28,226 bases of DNA from Pseudomonadota bacterium (GCA_021783435.1 JAJXUC010000032.1:1-28226); one strand, 5' to 3'; numbered from the stretch's first letter, positions 11,356 to 19,658 are shown. Program-made: numbers and translations. The notes: generated by a model not told the origin, from the letters alone.

Positions 11356-11401
11356 ATTCTAGTCAGCCGGGCATGGCAAAGTCATGTCTTTTATAAGACA
11401 T
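11356..11401 (-). promoter_or_regulatory. icd promoter with overlapping 18-bp palindrome (candidate operator)
   Basis: On the minus strand a TAGAAT -10 lies at 11356-11361. An ATGACT hexamer 18 nt upstream (11380-11385) is a possible weak -35. Overlapping the -35 is an 18-bp inverted repeat at 11384-11401 with 7-bp arms ATGTCTT/AAGACAT. Placement over the -35 is typical of a repressor operator. Its form resembles operators of GntR-family regulators; which regulator binds is unknown. Confidence 0.55.
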
Positions 11402-11614
11402 AAGAGGAAAATCCGCCGGAACTCGCATTGAATTGGCGTAGTCCGAGCCAGGTTCCGGCCCGCATCTGTACCGCCCAGCGTCCGCTCGCCTGCATCGGCC
11501 GGCCTTGGTGGCAAGAGACAACCCGGCCGAGTTGTGTCAACCGGATGCCGGTGGGTCGCGTTACGCTCTTTGATCCTGCTGGATCAACTCTAAATTTCCT
11601 ATGAAAGGTTAGTC

Positions 11615-11818
11615 ATGAAAAAGATTCTCGCCGCCGTGTTTGCCATGTTCTTCGCCTCTGCTGTGATGGCCCAAGCCGCCACCGAGACCGCCAAGCCTGC
11701 CGAGCCCGCCAAGGCCGCTGCGCACAAGGAAGTGAAGCACAGCAAGAAGGCCGTGCACAAGAAGGTCGCCAAGAAGAAGGTGGAAAAGAAGGCTGAAGCC
11801 GCTTCCGCAACCAAGTAA
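11615..11818 (+). CDS. Small exported Lys/Ala-rich peptide, acid-shock (Asr)-like
   Basis: The 67-residue product begins with a clean signal peptide (MKK, then a hydrophobic stretch to about residue 17, with a likely cleavage after AMAQA-type sequence near 19-22). The mature part is only about 46 residues, contains almost only Ala, Lys, Glu, His, Val, Pro, Thr and Ser, and has repeated HKK/KKV/KKA motifs giving a strong positive charge. A GAAAGG ribosome binding site precedes the ATG. The layout resembles the periplasmic acid-shock protein Asr of enterobacteria, which is exported and Lys/His-rich, but low-complexity composition makes homology uncertain. It could equally be an unrelated periplasmic polycation. 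It is followed by a terminator and appears monocistronic. Confidence 0.72.
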   Translation: MKKILAAVFAMFFASAVMAQAATETAKPAEPAKAAAHKEVKHSKKAVHKKVAKKKVEKKAEAASATK

Positions 11819-11862
11819 ATCTTTGTGATGTTTCTGCGGGCCGAATTTGCATTGGCCCCTTT

Positions 11863-11892
11863 CAGGGCGCTCTCGGGCGCCCTGTTTCATTT
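11863..11892 (+). terminator. Probable terminator of the Lys-rich peptide gene
   Basis: CAGGGCGC (11863-11870) pairs with GCGCCCTG (11877-11884) across a 6-nt loop and is followed by TTTCATTT. A weaker upstream hairpin (GGGCC/GGCCC near 11838-11857) lies between the stop codon and this element. Confidence 0.7.
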
Positions 11893-11943
11893 GTGCGGCC
11901 AGTCGGGTCGCAGCCAACCCATCGAAACGGTTTGATCCGCTCC

Positions 11944-12420
11944 ATGAAAACGTCATCAACCCACGTTTTGCACCTGCTGCGATTGTTGCTCCTGACTGCC
12001 CTGGCCGTCATCCCCCTCTTCGCCGGAGCGCAGCTTGCCGTACTGCCGCAAATCACATTGCAAGCCGGCATGCAATTGATTCACGCCGAGGTTGCAAGCA
12101 CCCCGGATGATCGTGAAACGGGTTTGATGTTCCGCCGCGAATTGGGCGGCAACCATGGCATGCTGTTCATCTTCGAGCGGGATCAGCCGGTCTGCATGTG
12201 GATGAAGAACACCCTGATCCCCCTGTCGGTTGCCTTCATCGACGACCATGGCGGCATTACCAACATCGCGGACATGCAGCCGCAAACGCTGGACAGCCAT
12301 TGCGCCATTCAAAACGTGCGCTTCGCGCTGGAAATGCCGTTGGGATGGTTCGCGAAACGCGGCATCAAACCCGGGTTCAAGCTGCGGGGCCAGCCCTTCG
12401 GTACAGCCCCAGCACATTGA
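11944..12420 (+). CDS. Exported DUF192 family protein
   Basis: The 158-residue protein starts with a signal peptide (hydrophobic core about residues 10-25, cleavage near AGAQ at 27-30). The remainder is a DUF192 (COG1430) domain: VEVA-type strand with HAEVASTPDDRETGLMFRRELGGNHGMLFIF, then the hallmark CMWMKNTLIPLSVAFID segment, and LEMPLGWFAKRGIKPGFKL at the C-terminus. The function of DUF192 proteins is not established; most are periplasmic or lipoproteins of about this size. The ATG at 11944 is chosen because it gives the signal peptide; no strong Shine-Dalgarno precedes it. It converges with sodB, with a 39-nt gap that contains two copies of GCATGC (12428 and 12451) but no clear terminator. 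Confidence 0.88.
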   Translation: MKTSSTHVLHLLRLLLLTALAVIPLFAGAQLAVLPQITLQAGMQLIHAEVASTPDDRETGLMFRRELGGNHGMLFIFERDQPVCMWMKNTLIPLSVAFIDDHGGITNIADMQPQTLDSHCAIQNVRFALEMPLGWFAKRGIKPGFKLRGQPFGTAPAH

Positions 12421-12459
12421 AACAAATGCATGCGACGGCGGCGCACCGCAGCATGCCGC

Positions 12460-13044
12460 TCAGGCGAAATTGCTCTCGGCGAACGACCAATTCACCAGGT
12501 GGTTCAGGAAGGTCGTGACGAAATCCGGGCGGCGATTGCGGAAGTCGATGTAATAGGCGTGCTCCCAGACATCGACCGTCAACAGGGGCTTGTCGGCAGT
12601 CGTCAGCGGCGTTGCTGCATTGCCGGTATTGACGATGTCGACGGTTCCGTCGGCCTTTTTCACCAGCCATGTCCAGCCTGAGCCGAAGTTGCCCACGGCC
12701 GATTTGTGGAACGCTTCCTTGAATGCGGCGTACCCGCCCCACTTTTTGTTGATGGCCTCCAATAGCGCCCCGCGCGGTTCACCGCCGCCCTTGGGGCTGA
12801 GGCAATTCCAGAAAAAACTGTGGTTCCAGATCTGCGCCGCGTTGTTGAACACACCGCCGGCGGGAGCCTTGCGCACGATCTCTTCCAGACTCATCGACGC
12901 GAACTCCGTGCCTTTGGACAAGTTGTTCAGGTTGGTGACATACGCTTGATGATGCTTGCCATGGTGGAACTCGAGGGTTTCGCGCGACATGTGGGGAGCC
13001 AGCGCGTCCAGGGCAAACGGCAATGCGGGGAGTTGATGTTCCAT
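12460..13044 (-). CDS. sodB: Superoxide dismutase, Fe type
   Basis: The 194-residue enzyme converts superoxide to O2 and H2O2 in the cytosol. All metal ligands are present: His27 (in [12 protein letters not shown]), His75 (in QIWNHSFFW), Asp158 and His162 (in [13 protein letters not shown]). Gln71 before the second His, in NNAAQIWNH, is the position typical of iron rather than manganese enzymes. Length matches FeSOD (about 192). No signal peptide is present. An AAAGG ribosome binding site precedes the ATG. It follows xseA after 51 nt on the same strand without an obvious terminator, so it may be transcribed from the xseA promoter as well as its own. Confidence 0.96.
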   Translation of the reverse strand: MEHQLPALPFALDALAPHMSRETLEFHHGKHHQAYVTNLNNLSKGTEFASMSLEEIVRKAPAGGVFNNAAQIWNHSFFWNCLSPKGGGEPRGALLEAINKKWGGYAAFKEAFHKSAVGNFGSGWTWLVKKADGTVDIVNTGNAATPLTTADKPLLTVDVWEHAYYIDFRNRRPDFVTTFLNHLVNWSFAESNFA

Positions 13045-13095
13045 GGAAGGACCTTTCGTGGTTGATCAGCGAGTGGCGAGTAAACCCAAAACATT

Positions 13096-14505
13096 CTAGG
13101 AAGAATCGCGCGACTCGGTCGCCATCAGGGCCGCCAGCGGATGATCGATTGGGTGCGTGCGCCCGATGTCCAGACTCACAGCCGAGTTGGCCGTTGCCAG
13201 CACGAGCGCTTGCCCTTCATGCAAAGCCGCGGCATCTTCAAGAATGCGGCCATCCCCTCCCCAGGCCAGGCAGTAGCCGCGCTGCAATGTCGCGGCCGGA
13301 TTCAGCAGCGCAAGGCGCCGCTGCAGCCCATCGAGACCGAGTTCCTGGTCACGCAAACATTGGGCGAAAATCCCTCGGAAACGGCGCTCCAGATCGGCGA
13401 GATAGACATGGCGCCGCTCTCGATCGCGTGACGGTAGCGTGCGCAACCGCGAGGCCCACTGCATCTGGGCCTGTTTCGACCGGGCGAGCGCGGACTGCAC
13501 ATGGGCCTGCATGCGCACCCGCATGTCCTGCCACTGATGCAAGGCGGCGTGCAGGGTTCGTTCGGGCGATGGCAATCGCAGGTGCAGCCGGTCCAGACGC
13601 TGCAGTTCCCGGGCCAGCGTACGTTGCGCCGCCTGGGCCAAGGCGCGGCGCAACTGCGCCGTCGCCATGCGCAAATCGGCCAGGGCCGGCGCGCACAACT
13701 CGGCGGCTGCCGTCGGTGTTGCGGCGCGCACGTCGGCGGCGAAGTCCGCCATGGTGAAATCGGTCTCGTGGCCGACGCCGCAGACCACGGGCAGATGACT
13801 TGCCGCCAATGCCCGGGCCAACTGCTCATCGTTGAACGCCCATAGATCCTCCATGGCACCGCCACCGCGCACCAGCAACAGCACATCAACCTCGCGCCGG
13901 GAGTTAGCGGCCTGCAGCGCGCGCAAGAGATCCGCGGGCGCGGAAACGCCCTGTACGCTGGCGGGGTAGATCACCACGCGGACCTGCGGACTGCGGCGTC
14001 CGAGCGTGACCAGGACGTCGTGCAGCGCCGCTGCCTGGGGCGATGTGATGATGCCGACGACACGTGGATACGCCGGCAGCGCGCGCTTGCGCGCCGCATC
14101 GAACAGGCCCTCGGCCTGTAGGCGCGACTTCAAGCGAAGAAATTCCTCCAGCAGCGCCCCCTGCCCGGTCGGTCGCATGGACTCCACCGTGAGCTGCAGC
14201 TCCCCGCGCGGCTCGTACAAGCCGACAGCCGCTTTGATTTCCACGCGCTGACCGTCGCGCGGGTCGAAATCGGCCAGCGCCGCGCGCTGGCGGAACATCA
14301 CGCACCGCAACTGGGCCGTCTCATCACGCAAAACGAAGTAACAATGCCCGCTTGCTGCGCGCGTGAAGCCGCTGATCTCGCCTTGCACCGTGACGACACC
14401 GAAGCGGGCAAACAAGGTATCGGCCAACGCTCTGACCAAGGCCGCCACGCTCCATGCCTGGGGTGACGAACGTTCAAATGGCATGGAATGCTTCGCTCTT
14501 GGCAT
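13096..14505 (-). CDS. xseA: Exodeoxyribonuclease VII large subunit
   Basis: The product is 469 residues from the ATG at 14505, or 462 from an in-frame ATG at 14484; neither has a strong ribosome binding site and family alignments would favour the shorter form. The N-terminal OB-fold DNA-binding domain (VQGEISGFTRAASGHCYFVLRD, about 40-62) is followed by the catalytic domain. That domain has the family signatures VVGIITSPQAAALHDVL, LLLVRGGGAMEDLWAFNDE and VCGVGHETDFTMADFAAD. A long helical, Arg/Leu-rich region and a C-terminal domain with LQRGYCLAW complete it. With the small subunit XseB it degrades single-stranded DNA in both directions and takes part in mismatch repair and recombination. 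xseB is not in the window. Confidence 0.95.
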   Translation of the reverse strand: MPRAKHSMPFERSSPQAWSVAALVRALADTLFARFGVVTVQGEISGFTRAASGHCYFVLRDETAQLRCVMFRQRAALADFDPRDGQRVEIKAAVGLYEPRGELQLTVESMRPTGQGALLEEFLRLKSRLQAEGLFDAARKRALPAYPRVVGIITSPQAAALHDVLVTLGRRSPQVRVVIYPASVQGVSAPADLLRALQAANSRREVDVLLLVRGGGAMEDLWAFNDEQLARALAASHLPVVCGVGHETDFTMADFAADVRAATPTAAAELCAPALADLRMATAQLRRALAQAAQRTLARELQRLDRLHLRLPSPERTLHAALHQWQDMRVRMQAHVQSALARSKQAQMQWASRLRTLPSRDRERRHVYLADLERRFRGIFAQCLRDQELGLDGLQRRLALLNPAATLQRGYCLAWGGDGRILEDAAALHEGQALVLATANSAVSLDIGRTHPIDHPLAALMATESRDSS

Positions 14506-14696
14506 GGGTCACCGTGGCAAGCTGTCCACATTCCACAACGATGTGCTGGAGACCCCGAGGACCGCCACCAGGAACGCGAAAAATAGATCTAATTCGTTGA
14601 TTATTCATTCATTTTTTGTGTTCAAAAAAGAGTCACATTAATTCTGGGCTTTGTAATTCAGCCTTCTACGGCGAGCGGCGCAGAGTTGCACACATT

Positions 14697-14721
14697 GTTA
14701 TCCACATTTTTTTGGGATAAC
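14697..14721 (+). repeat. Inverted repeat containing a consensus DnaA box
   Basis: GTTATCC (14697-14703) pairs with GGATAAC (14715-14721) around an 11-nt T-rich loop. The left arm plus loop contains TTATCCACA, identical to the high-affinity DnaA box. There is no dnaA, dnaN, gidA or parAB gene nearby, so this is not evidence of the chromosomal origin by itself. Confidence 0.5.
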
Positions 14722-14776
14722 CGAAGCGCCCGAAACAGACCTCCGGCCATGGAGCGCGCCCCCACCTGATGACCCC

Positions 14777-14808
14777 ATATGAACCGTGCCGTTTTGCACG
14801 CTTCATAT
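14777..14808 (+). repeat. Strong hairpin upstream of exbB
   Basis: ATATGAACCGTGC (14777-14789) and GCACGCTTCATAT (14796-14808) are complementary at 12 of 13 positions (one C-C mismatch) with a CGTTTT loop. No T-run follows, so it is unlikely to be an intrinsic terminator. It lies about 80 nt upstream of the exbB start and could be an operator or a leader structure. Confidence 0.65.
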
Positions 14809-14888
14809 CCGTGTCTGCGCAAGACGCCTCGGTTTACCATGCTGAAGCTTGCCGCCCCATACTCCCCTTTCGTTTCCGAGGTTCCATC

Positions 14889-15524
14889 TTGCTGAGCATC
14901 GTCGAAGCCGCTGGCTGGCCCATCTGGCCCCTGATCGCCTGTTCCATCGCCGCCCTGGCCATCATCCTGGAGCGCCTGACCACGTTACGGACCGCCAAGG
15001 TCATCCCCCCCCGTCTGCTGGAGGAGGCCATCACCGTTTCGGTCGCCTCCCTGCCCGCGCCCGACACCATCGACAAGCTGGAGCGCAACTCGCCCCTGGG
15101 CACCGTGCTGGCCGCGGGTTTTCGCGCCGCGCGCCGGCCGCGCGCATCCATGGAGAGCCTGCGCGAAGATCTGGAAAACAGCGGCCGCACGGTCATGCAC
15201 AAACTTGAACGCTATCTCAATGCATTGGGTACCGTGGCCTCGGCCGCACCGCTCCTGGGGCTGTTGGGAACCGTCGTCGGTCTGATCGAGATTTTCGGCT
15301 CGCAAACCGGCACCAGCACCAACCCGACACTCCTGGCCCATGGCATTTCCGTGGCGCTGTACAACACCGCATTCGGCCTCATCATCGCCGTGCCGTCATT
15401 GATGTTTTACCGTTATTTCCGCGGCCGCGTCGATGATTTCGGCATCGAACTGGAGCAAGCCGCGCGACGTCTGGCCACCCACCTGCAGCCCCAGGTGGAG
15501 GCTGCAGTGCGCACTGTATCCTGA
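14889..15524 (+). CDS. exbB: MotA/TolQ/ExbB proton-channel family protein
   Basis: I choose a TTG start at 14889: the product LSIVEAAGWPIWPLIACSI matches the usual N-terminus of Burkholderiales homologues, and GAGG lies 7 nt upstream. The longer in-frame reading from 14769 would translate the leader hairpin. The 211-residue product has three membrane helices (about 8-28, 112-132 and 154-175). It carries the family motif around LGTVASAAPLLGLLGTVVGLIEIF and GISVALYNTAFGLIIAVPSLMFYRYF. With ExbD it forms an inner-membrane proton-driven motor that energises TonB or TolA-like partners. No tonB, tolA or pal is nearby; the linkage to lpxK and kdsB is a common Burkholderiales arrangement of unexplained logic. 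Confidence 0.9.
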   Translation: MLSIVEAAGWPIWPLIACSIAALAIILERLTTLRTAKVIPPRLLEEAITVSVASLPAPDTIDKLERNSPLGTVLAAGFRAARRPRASMESLREDLENSGRTVMHKLERYLNALGTVASAAPLLGLLGTVVGLIEIFGSQTGTSTNPTLLAHGISVALYNTAFGLIIAVPSLMFYRYFRGRVDDFGIELEQAARRLATHLQPQVEAAVRTVS

Positions 15525-15542
15525 AAACCTGCGAGCCTCGCC

Positions 15543-15965
15543 ATGAATTTCCAGCGCCACCACCGCCATGACGACCCGGAAATCAACCTCATTCCGCTCA
15601 TCGACGTCCTGCTGGTGATCCTGATTTTTCTGATGATCACCACCACGTACTCCAAGTACACCGAACTCAAGATCAACCTGCCGACGGCCAACGCGGCCAA
15701 GGCGGAACAATACCCGCATCAGATCGTGGTGGCTGTCGCAGCAGATGGCACTTACGCGGTCAACCGCCAAGTGCTCCCCAGTCGGACCGTGACCGACATT
15801 GCCAGCGCCCTGACCCAGGCCGCCAAGGGCGACGCCGATGCCATGGTGGTGATCAGCGCCGATGCCCAGAGCACGCAGCAGTCCGTCATCAACGTGATGG
15901 AGGCGGCGCGCATTGCCGGCTTGAGCCGCTTGACCTTCGCCACGCAGCGCGCTGCGGGCTCGTGA
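15543..15965 (+). CDS. exbD: ExbD/TolR family biopolymer transport protein
   Basis: The 140-residue product has a short basic cytosolic N-terminus, a single membrane anchor (about residues 14-36), EINLIPLIDVLLVILIFLMI, and a periplasmic domain of about 100 residues. The conserved Asp in LIDVLLV (about residue 21) is the proton-carrying residue of the ExbB-ExbD or TolQ-TolR channel. It begins 18 nt after exbB, so the two subunits are co-transcribed. The last codons overlap the lpxK start (GTGA), indicating translational coupling. Sequence alone does not settle whether this pair serves TonB or a Tol-like system; with a TonB-dependent receptor in the same window, TonB is plausible. Confidence 0.92.
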   Translation: MNFQRHHRHDDPEINLIPLIDVLLVILIFLMITTTYSKYTELKINLPTANAAKAEQYPHQIVVAVAADGTYAVNRQVLPSRTVTDIASALTQAAKGDADAMVVISADAQSTQQSVINVMEAARIAGLSRLTFATQRAAGS

Positions 15966-17041
15966 GCCGAACCGAGACCCCGACCATGCAGGCCCAGGTG
16001 CCGGCTTCGGGCTGGCCTGCCTGGTGGATGCGACGAGGCTGGCTCTCACGCGCCCTGCTCCCCTGTGCCGGGCTGTTCGCGGCACTGGCCGCCGCCAGGA
16101 GGCTGGCCTACCGGCACGGCTGGCTGAAAGCCTGGCAGGCACCGGTACCCGTCGTCGTGATCGGCAATGTGACGGTCGGTGGCAGCGGCAAGACACCACT
16201 GGTCTTGAGCATGGCCGAACAGTTGCAGCGCGCGGGCTGGAAACCGGGCATCGTCTCGCGCGGCTATGGACGCATGGCGCAGGCCCCGGACCCCATGGAG
16301 GTCCGCGCCGATGCAGACCCCGCCCTGACTGGCGACGAACCACTGCTGCTGCGGCGCTTGAGCGGCTGTCCCGTGTGGGTAGGAAGCAGCCGGCCGCAGG
16401 CGGCACTGGCCCTGATGCGCGCACATCCTGATGTCGATCTGCTGCTGAGCGACGACGGACTGCAGCACCTGGCGCTTGCGCGCGACCTGGAGCTGGTGGT
16501 GGTCGATGCACGCGGCCCGGGCAACGGCTGGCTGCTGCCCGCGGGGCCGCTACGGGAAGCTTGGAATCGTCGACGCGACGCCACGCTGGGCCCGCGCGAA
16601 GCCCTCGCCACGGTACCGCACGCGTCGCCCAGCTTCGTCATCCAGCGTCAACTGGGGACGGTGCGCCAGCTCGCCACTGGCGAGCGCCTCAGCATCGAAG
16701 CATTCCTTCTGCGACACGCAGGCCAAGCGATCGCAGCCGCCGCAGGCATCGGACATCCGGAACAATTCTTCGCGATGCTGCGGCAGGCCGGCATCCCGCT
16801 GTCCAGCACCTTGGCCCTCCCCGACCACCATGCCTTTGATGCGGACGTCTTTGCGCCCATGTCCGCCTCCGCCGTGCTCGTCACGGAAAAGGACGCCCTA
16901 AAATGCAGAGCGCTTCAGATACAGCACACGCGGCTTTGGGCGGTTGAACTGCAGCTCGACGTCGACCCCGCCTTCTTCCCCTGGCTTCTCGCGCTACTGC
17001 GCGCGCGTACGGAACACCCTCATGGACTCACGCCTGCTTGA
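15962..17041 (+). CDS. lpxK: Tetraacyldisaccharide 4'-kinase
   Basis: The 359-residue inner-membrane-associated kinase phosphorylates the 4' position of the lipid A disaccharide, giving lipid IVA. A P-loop [17 protein letters not shown] lies at about residues 64-80. It is followed by the family motifs [21 protein letters not shown], the [19 protein letters not shown] segment and a C-terminal [11 protein letters not shown] with TEKDALK. A hydrophobic N-terminal helix (about 30-47) anchors it. The GTG at 15962 is chosen for its 4-nt overlap with the exbD stop; an ATG at 15986 would give a form 8 residues shorter and equally possible. Its 3' end overlaps the Trm112 gene by 20 nt. Confidence 0.95.
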   Translation: MSRTETPTMQAQVPASGWPAWWMRRGWLSRALLPCAGLFAALAAARRLAYRHGWLKAWQAPVPVVVIGNVTVGGSGKTPLVLSMAEQLQRAGWKPGIVSRGYGRMAQAPDPMEVRADADPALTGDEPLLLRRLSGCPVWVGSSRPQAALALMRAHPDVDLLLSDDGLQHLALARDLELVVVDARGPGNGWLLPAGPLREAWNRRRDATLGPREALATVPHASPSFVIQRQLGTVRQLATGERLSIEAFLLRHAGQAIAAAAGIGHPEQFFAMLRQAGIPLSSTLALPDHHAFDADVFAPMSASAVLVTEKDALKCRALQIQHTRLWAVELQLDVDPAFFPWLLALLRARTEHPHGLTPA

Positions 17042-17246
17042 CCTGCTGGTCTGCCCCATCTGCAAGGGCCCCCTCGACTATGACCGCAGCGGACAGGAAC
17101 TCATCTGCCCACGCGATCACATGGCCTACCCGATTCGCGACGGCATCCCCGTGATGCTGGTGGAGCAGGCGCGCGATCTCGACATCACCGGCGAGACTCC
17201 TCCAGGCGGGCCGGCCAGCGACTTGATGCGCGACCCTCGCGCATGA
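17022..17246 (+). CDS. Trm112/YcaR family small zinc-ribbon-like protein
   Basis: The 74-residue protein has the UPF0434/Trm112 pattern: [18 protein letters not shown], then [21 protein letters not shown]. Cysteines in CPIC and ICP fit the partial zinc-ribbon seen in the family. Eukaryotic and archaeal Trm112 activate methyltransferases; the bacterial role is not well established. A gene of this family between lpxK and kdsB is a long-conserved order, including E. coli ycaR. The start at 17022 lies inside the end of lpxK, and its stop overlaps the kdsB ATG (ATGA), so translation is probably coupled through this part of the operon. Confidence 0.93.
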   Translation: MDSRLLDLLVCPICKGPLDYDRSGQELICPRDHMAYPIRDGIPVMLVEQARDLDITGETPPGGPASDLMRDPRA

Positions 17247-18061
17247 CGATGCCGGATTTCGCAGCGCTCATCCCGGCGCGCCGCGCCTCCACGCGCCTGC
17301 CCGACAAGCCGCTGGCCGACATTGCCGGCTTGCCGATGGTCGTTCACGTGGCGCGCCGCGCCCAGCAAAGCGGCGCCAGCCGTGTGGCGGTGGCCACCGA
17401 CGATGCGCAGATCGCTGCGGTTTGCGCCGCCCACGGCGTCGAGGCGATCCTGACGGACAGCCGCCATGCCAGCGGCACCGATCGCATTGCCGAAGCGGCC
17501 GCGCAACTCGCCCTGCCCGACACGGCACTCGTGGTCAACGTGCAGGGCGACGAGCCGCTGATCGACCCCAAACTCATACGCGCCTGCGCAGAATGCCTCG
17601 CCAACGACCCGCAGGCCGACATCGCCACCGCCGCCTACCCCATCTTCGACGCGGCCGATGTGTTCAATCCGAATGTGGTCAAAGTCGTTCTCGACGCGAG
17701 GCAGCACGCCTTGTTCTTTTCGCGCGCCCCCATCCCGTGGCGGCGCGACGCGTTCGCGCAAGTGCCCGCCGTTCCCGGCTCGCCCATTCTGCCTCCCGAA
17801 TCGAGCCCCTCGCATGGCCAGCAGGCGGACCTGCCTTTCTGGCGCCACGTCGGCATCTACGCCTACCGCATGCATGCCTTGCAGCGTTTCCATCACCTCC
17901 CGCCCTGCCCGCTGGAGTCGGCCGAGGCGCTGGAACAACTCCGCGCGCTGTGGAACGGCTGGCACATTGCGGTGCTGAAGGTGCAGACTCCGCCCGCTCC
18001 CGGCGTCGACACGCCGGAAGACCTGGCCCGGGTGCGCCAACTGATCCAGAACGCCGCATAG
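17243..18061 (+). CDS. kdsB: 3-deoxy-manno-octulosonate cytidylyltransferase
   Basis: The 272-residue cytosolic enzyme joins CTP and Kdo to give CMP-Kdo, the donor for the inner core of lipopolysaccharide. The nucleotide-binding motif [15 protein letters not shown] (about residues 10-24), then [16 protein letters not shown] with the Mg-binding Asp, the [11 protein letters not shown] segment, HVGIYAYR and [12 protein letters not shown] are all present. It is about 24 residues longer than E. coli KdsB because of a Pro/Ser-rich insertion at about 178-200 (after [11 protein letters not shown]), a loop commonly seen in Burkholderiales. Its ATG overlaps the preceding stop codon. It makes lipid A kinase and CMP-Kdo synthesis neighbours in one operon. 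Confidence 0.96.
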   Translation: MTMPDFAALIPARRASTRLPDKPLADIAGLPMVVHVARRAQQSGASRVAVATDDAQIAAVCAAHGVEAILTDSRHASGTDRIAEAAAQLALPDTALVVNVQGDEPLIDPKLIRACAECLANDPQADIATAAYPIFDAADVFNPNVVKVVLDARQHALFFSRAPIPWRRDAFAQVPAVPGSPILPPESSPSHGQQADLPFWRHVGIYAYRMHALQRFHHLPPCPLESAEALEQLRALWNGWHIAVLKVQTPPAPGVDTPEDLARVRQLIQNAA

Positions 18062-18838
<777 letters not shown>

Positions 18839-18854
18839 ACACACGACATCCGCC

Positions 18855-19613
18855 ATGCAAATCGCGCAACAGGTTTTCATCATCACAGGAGCCGCCTCGG
18901 GCCTCGGCGCGGCCACGGCCCGCCGTCTCGCCAGCGTGGGCGGCAAGGTCCTGGTCGCGGACGTGCAGGACGAAGCCGGGCAGGCGCTGGCGCGTGAAGT
19001 GCAAGGCCACTATGTGCATTGCGACGTCACCCGCGAGGCGGACGCCGTCGAGGCCGTGGCGCAGGCGCAGGCATTGGGACCGCTGCGCGGCCTGGTGAAT
19101 TGCGCAGGTGTGGCACCAGCCTCGCGCACGCTGGGCAAGGACGGCCCGCACCCACTCGACGCCTTCGCCCGGACCGTCACCATCAATCTGATCGGCAGCT
19201 TCAACATGGCCCGCCTCACGGCAGCAGCCATGGCCGGGCAAGAACCGCTGGAAGATGGCGAGCGCGGCATCATCGTGCACACGGCATCGGTCGCGGCGTA
19301 CGACGGCCAGATCGGGCAGACGGCCTATGCGGCGTCCAAGGCCGGCATCGTGGGCATGACCCTGCCGATGGCGCGTGACCTGGCGCGCGACGGCATCCGC
19401 GTCATGACCATCGCACCCGGCATCTTTGAAACGCCGATGCTCATGGGCATGCCCGAGACGGTACGCGCAGCACTCGGCGCGGCCGTGCCCTTCCCCTCGC
19501 GACTGGGGCGCCCTGACGAATTCGCCATGCTGGTCGAAGCCATCGTCACCAACCCCATGCTCAACGGCGAAACCATCCGGCTGGATGGCGCCATCCGCAT
19601 GCAGCCGAAGTAG
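18855..19613 (+). CDS. SDR-family dehydrogenase, 3-hydroxyacyl-CoA dehydrogenase (HSD10)-like
   Basis: This 252-residue short-chain dehydrogenase has TGAASGLG (residues 11-18) for the cofactor and Asp36 at the end of the second strand, indicating NAD(H). NCAG (82-85) and the catalytic Ser145, Tyr158 and Lys162 (YAASK) are intact. The C-terminal APGIFETPMLMGMP and GETIRLDGAIRMQPK segments resemble the HSD17B10/3-hydroxy-2-methylbutyryl-CoA dehydrogenase group, so oxidation of short or branched 3-hydroxyacyl-CoA is the likely activity. The precise substrate is not proven. It begins 16 nt after the adk stop, without a strong ribosome binding site, and precedes dnaG by 45 nt. No fatty-acid or branched-chain degradation genes are nearby, so context does not help. 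Confidence 0.88.
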   Translation: MQIAQQVFIITGAASGLGAATARRLASVGGKVLVADVQDEAGQALAREVQGHYVHCDVTREADAVEAVAQAQALGPLRGLVNCAGVAPASRTLGKDGPHPLDAFARTVTINLIGSFNMARLTAAAMAGQEPLEDGERGIIVHTASVAAYDGQIGQTAYAASKAGIVGMTLPMARDLARDGIRVMTIAPGIFETPMLMGMPETVRAALGAAVPFPSRLGRPDEFAMLVEAIVTNPMLNGETIRLDGAIRMQPK

Positions 19614-19658
19614 TCCCCGGCACGGGCGGCCCGCCGGGCGCCGCCCAGACCCCTGGCC

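Larger units (their letters stand above)
14506..14888. other. AT-rich divergent intergenic region between xseA and exbB
   Basis: By hand count 59 of 80 bases in 14581-14660 are A or T, in sharp contrast to the GC-rich surroundings. It contains runs of A and T and several TTGA/AATAAT-like promoter fragments on both strands. A perfect DnaA-box 9-mer (TTATCCACA, 14698-14706) sits within an inverted repeat, with a 7-of-9 variant at 14522-14530. A larger hairpin lies at 14777-14808. A TTTACC (14833-14838)/CATACT (14858-14863) pair at 19-nt spacing is a possible exbB promoter. No protein-coding sequence is convincing in it. Confidence 0.6.

Noticed and set aside
14620..14640. Fur box upstream of exbB
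   Set aside because: The TGATTATTCATTCAT stretch (14608-14622) matches one half-site of the Fur consensus but the other half is poor.
14698..14706. Chromosomal origin of replication
   Set aside because: One perfect and one partial DnaA box near an AT-rich segment are not enough, and none of the usual origin-linked genes (dnaA, dnaN, gyrB, mnmG, parAB, rpmH) is present.
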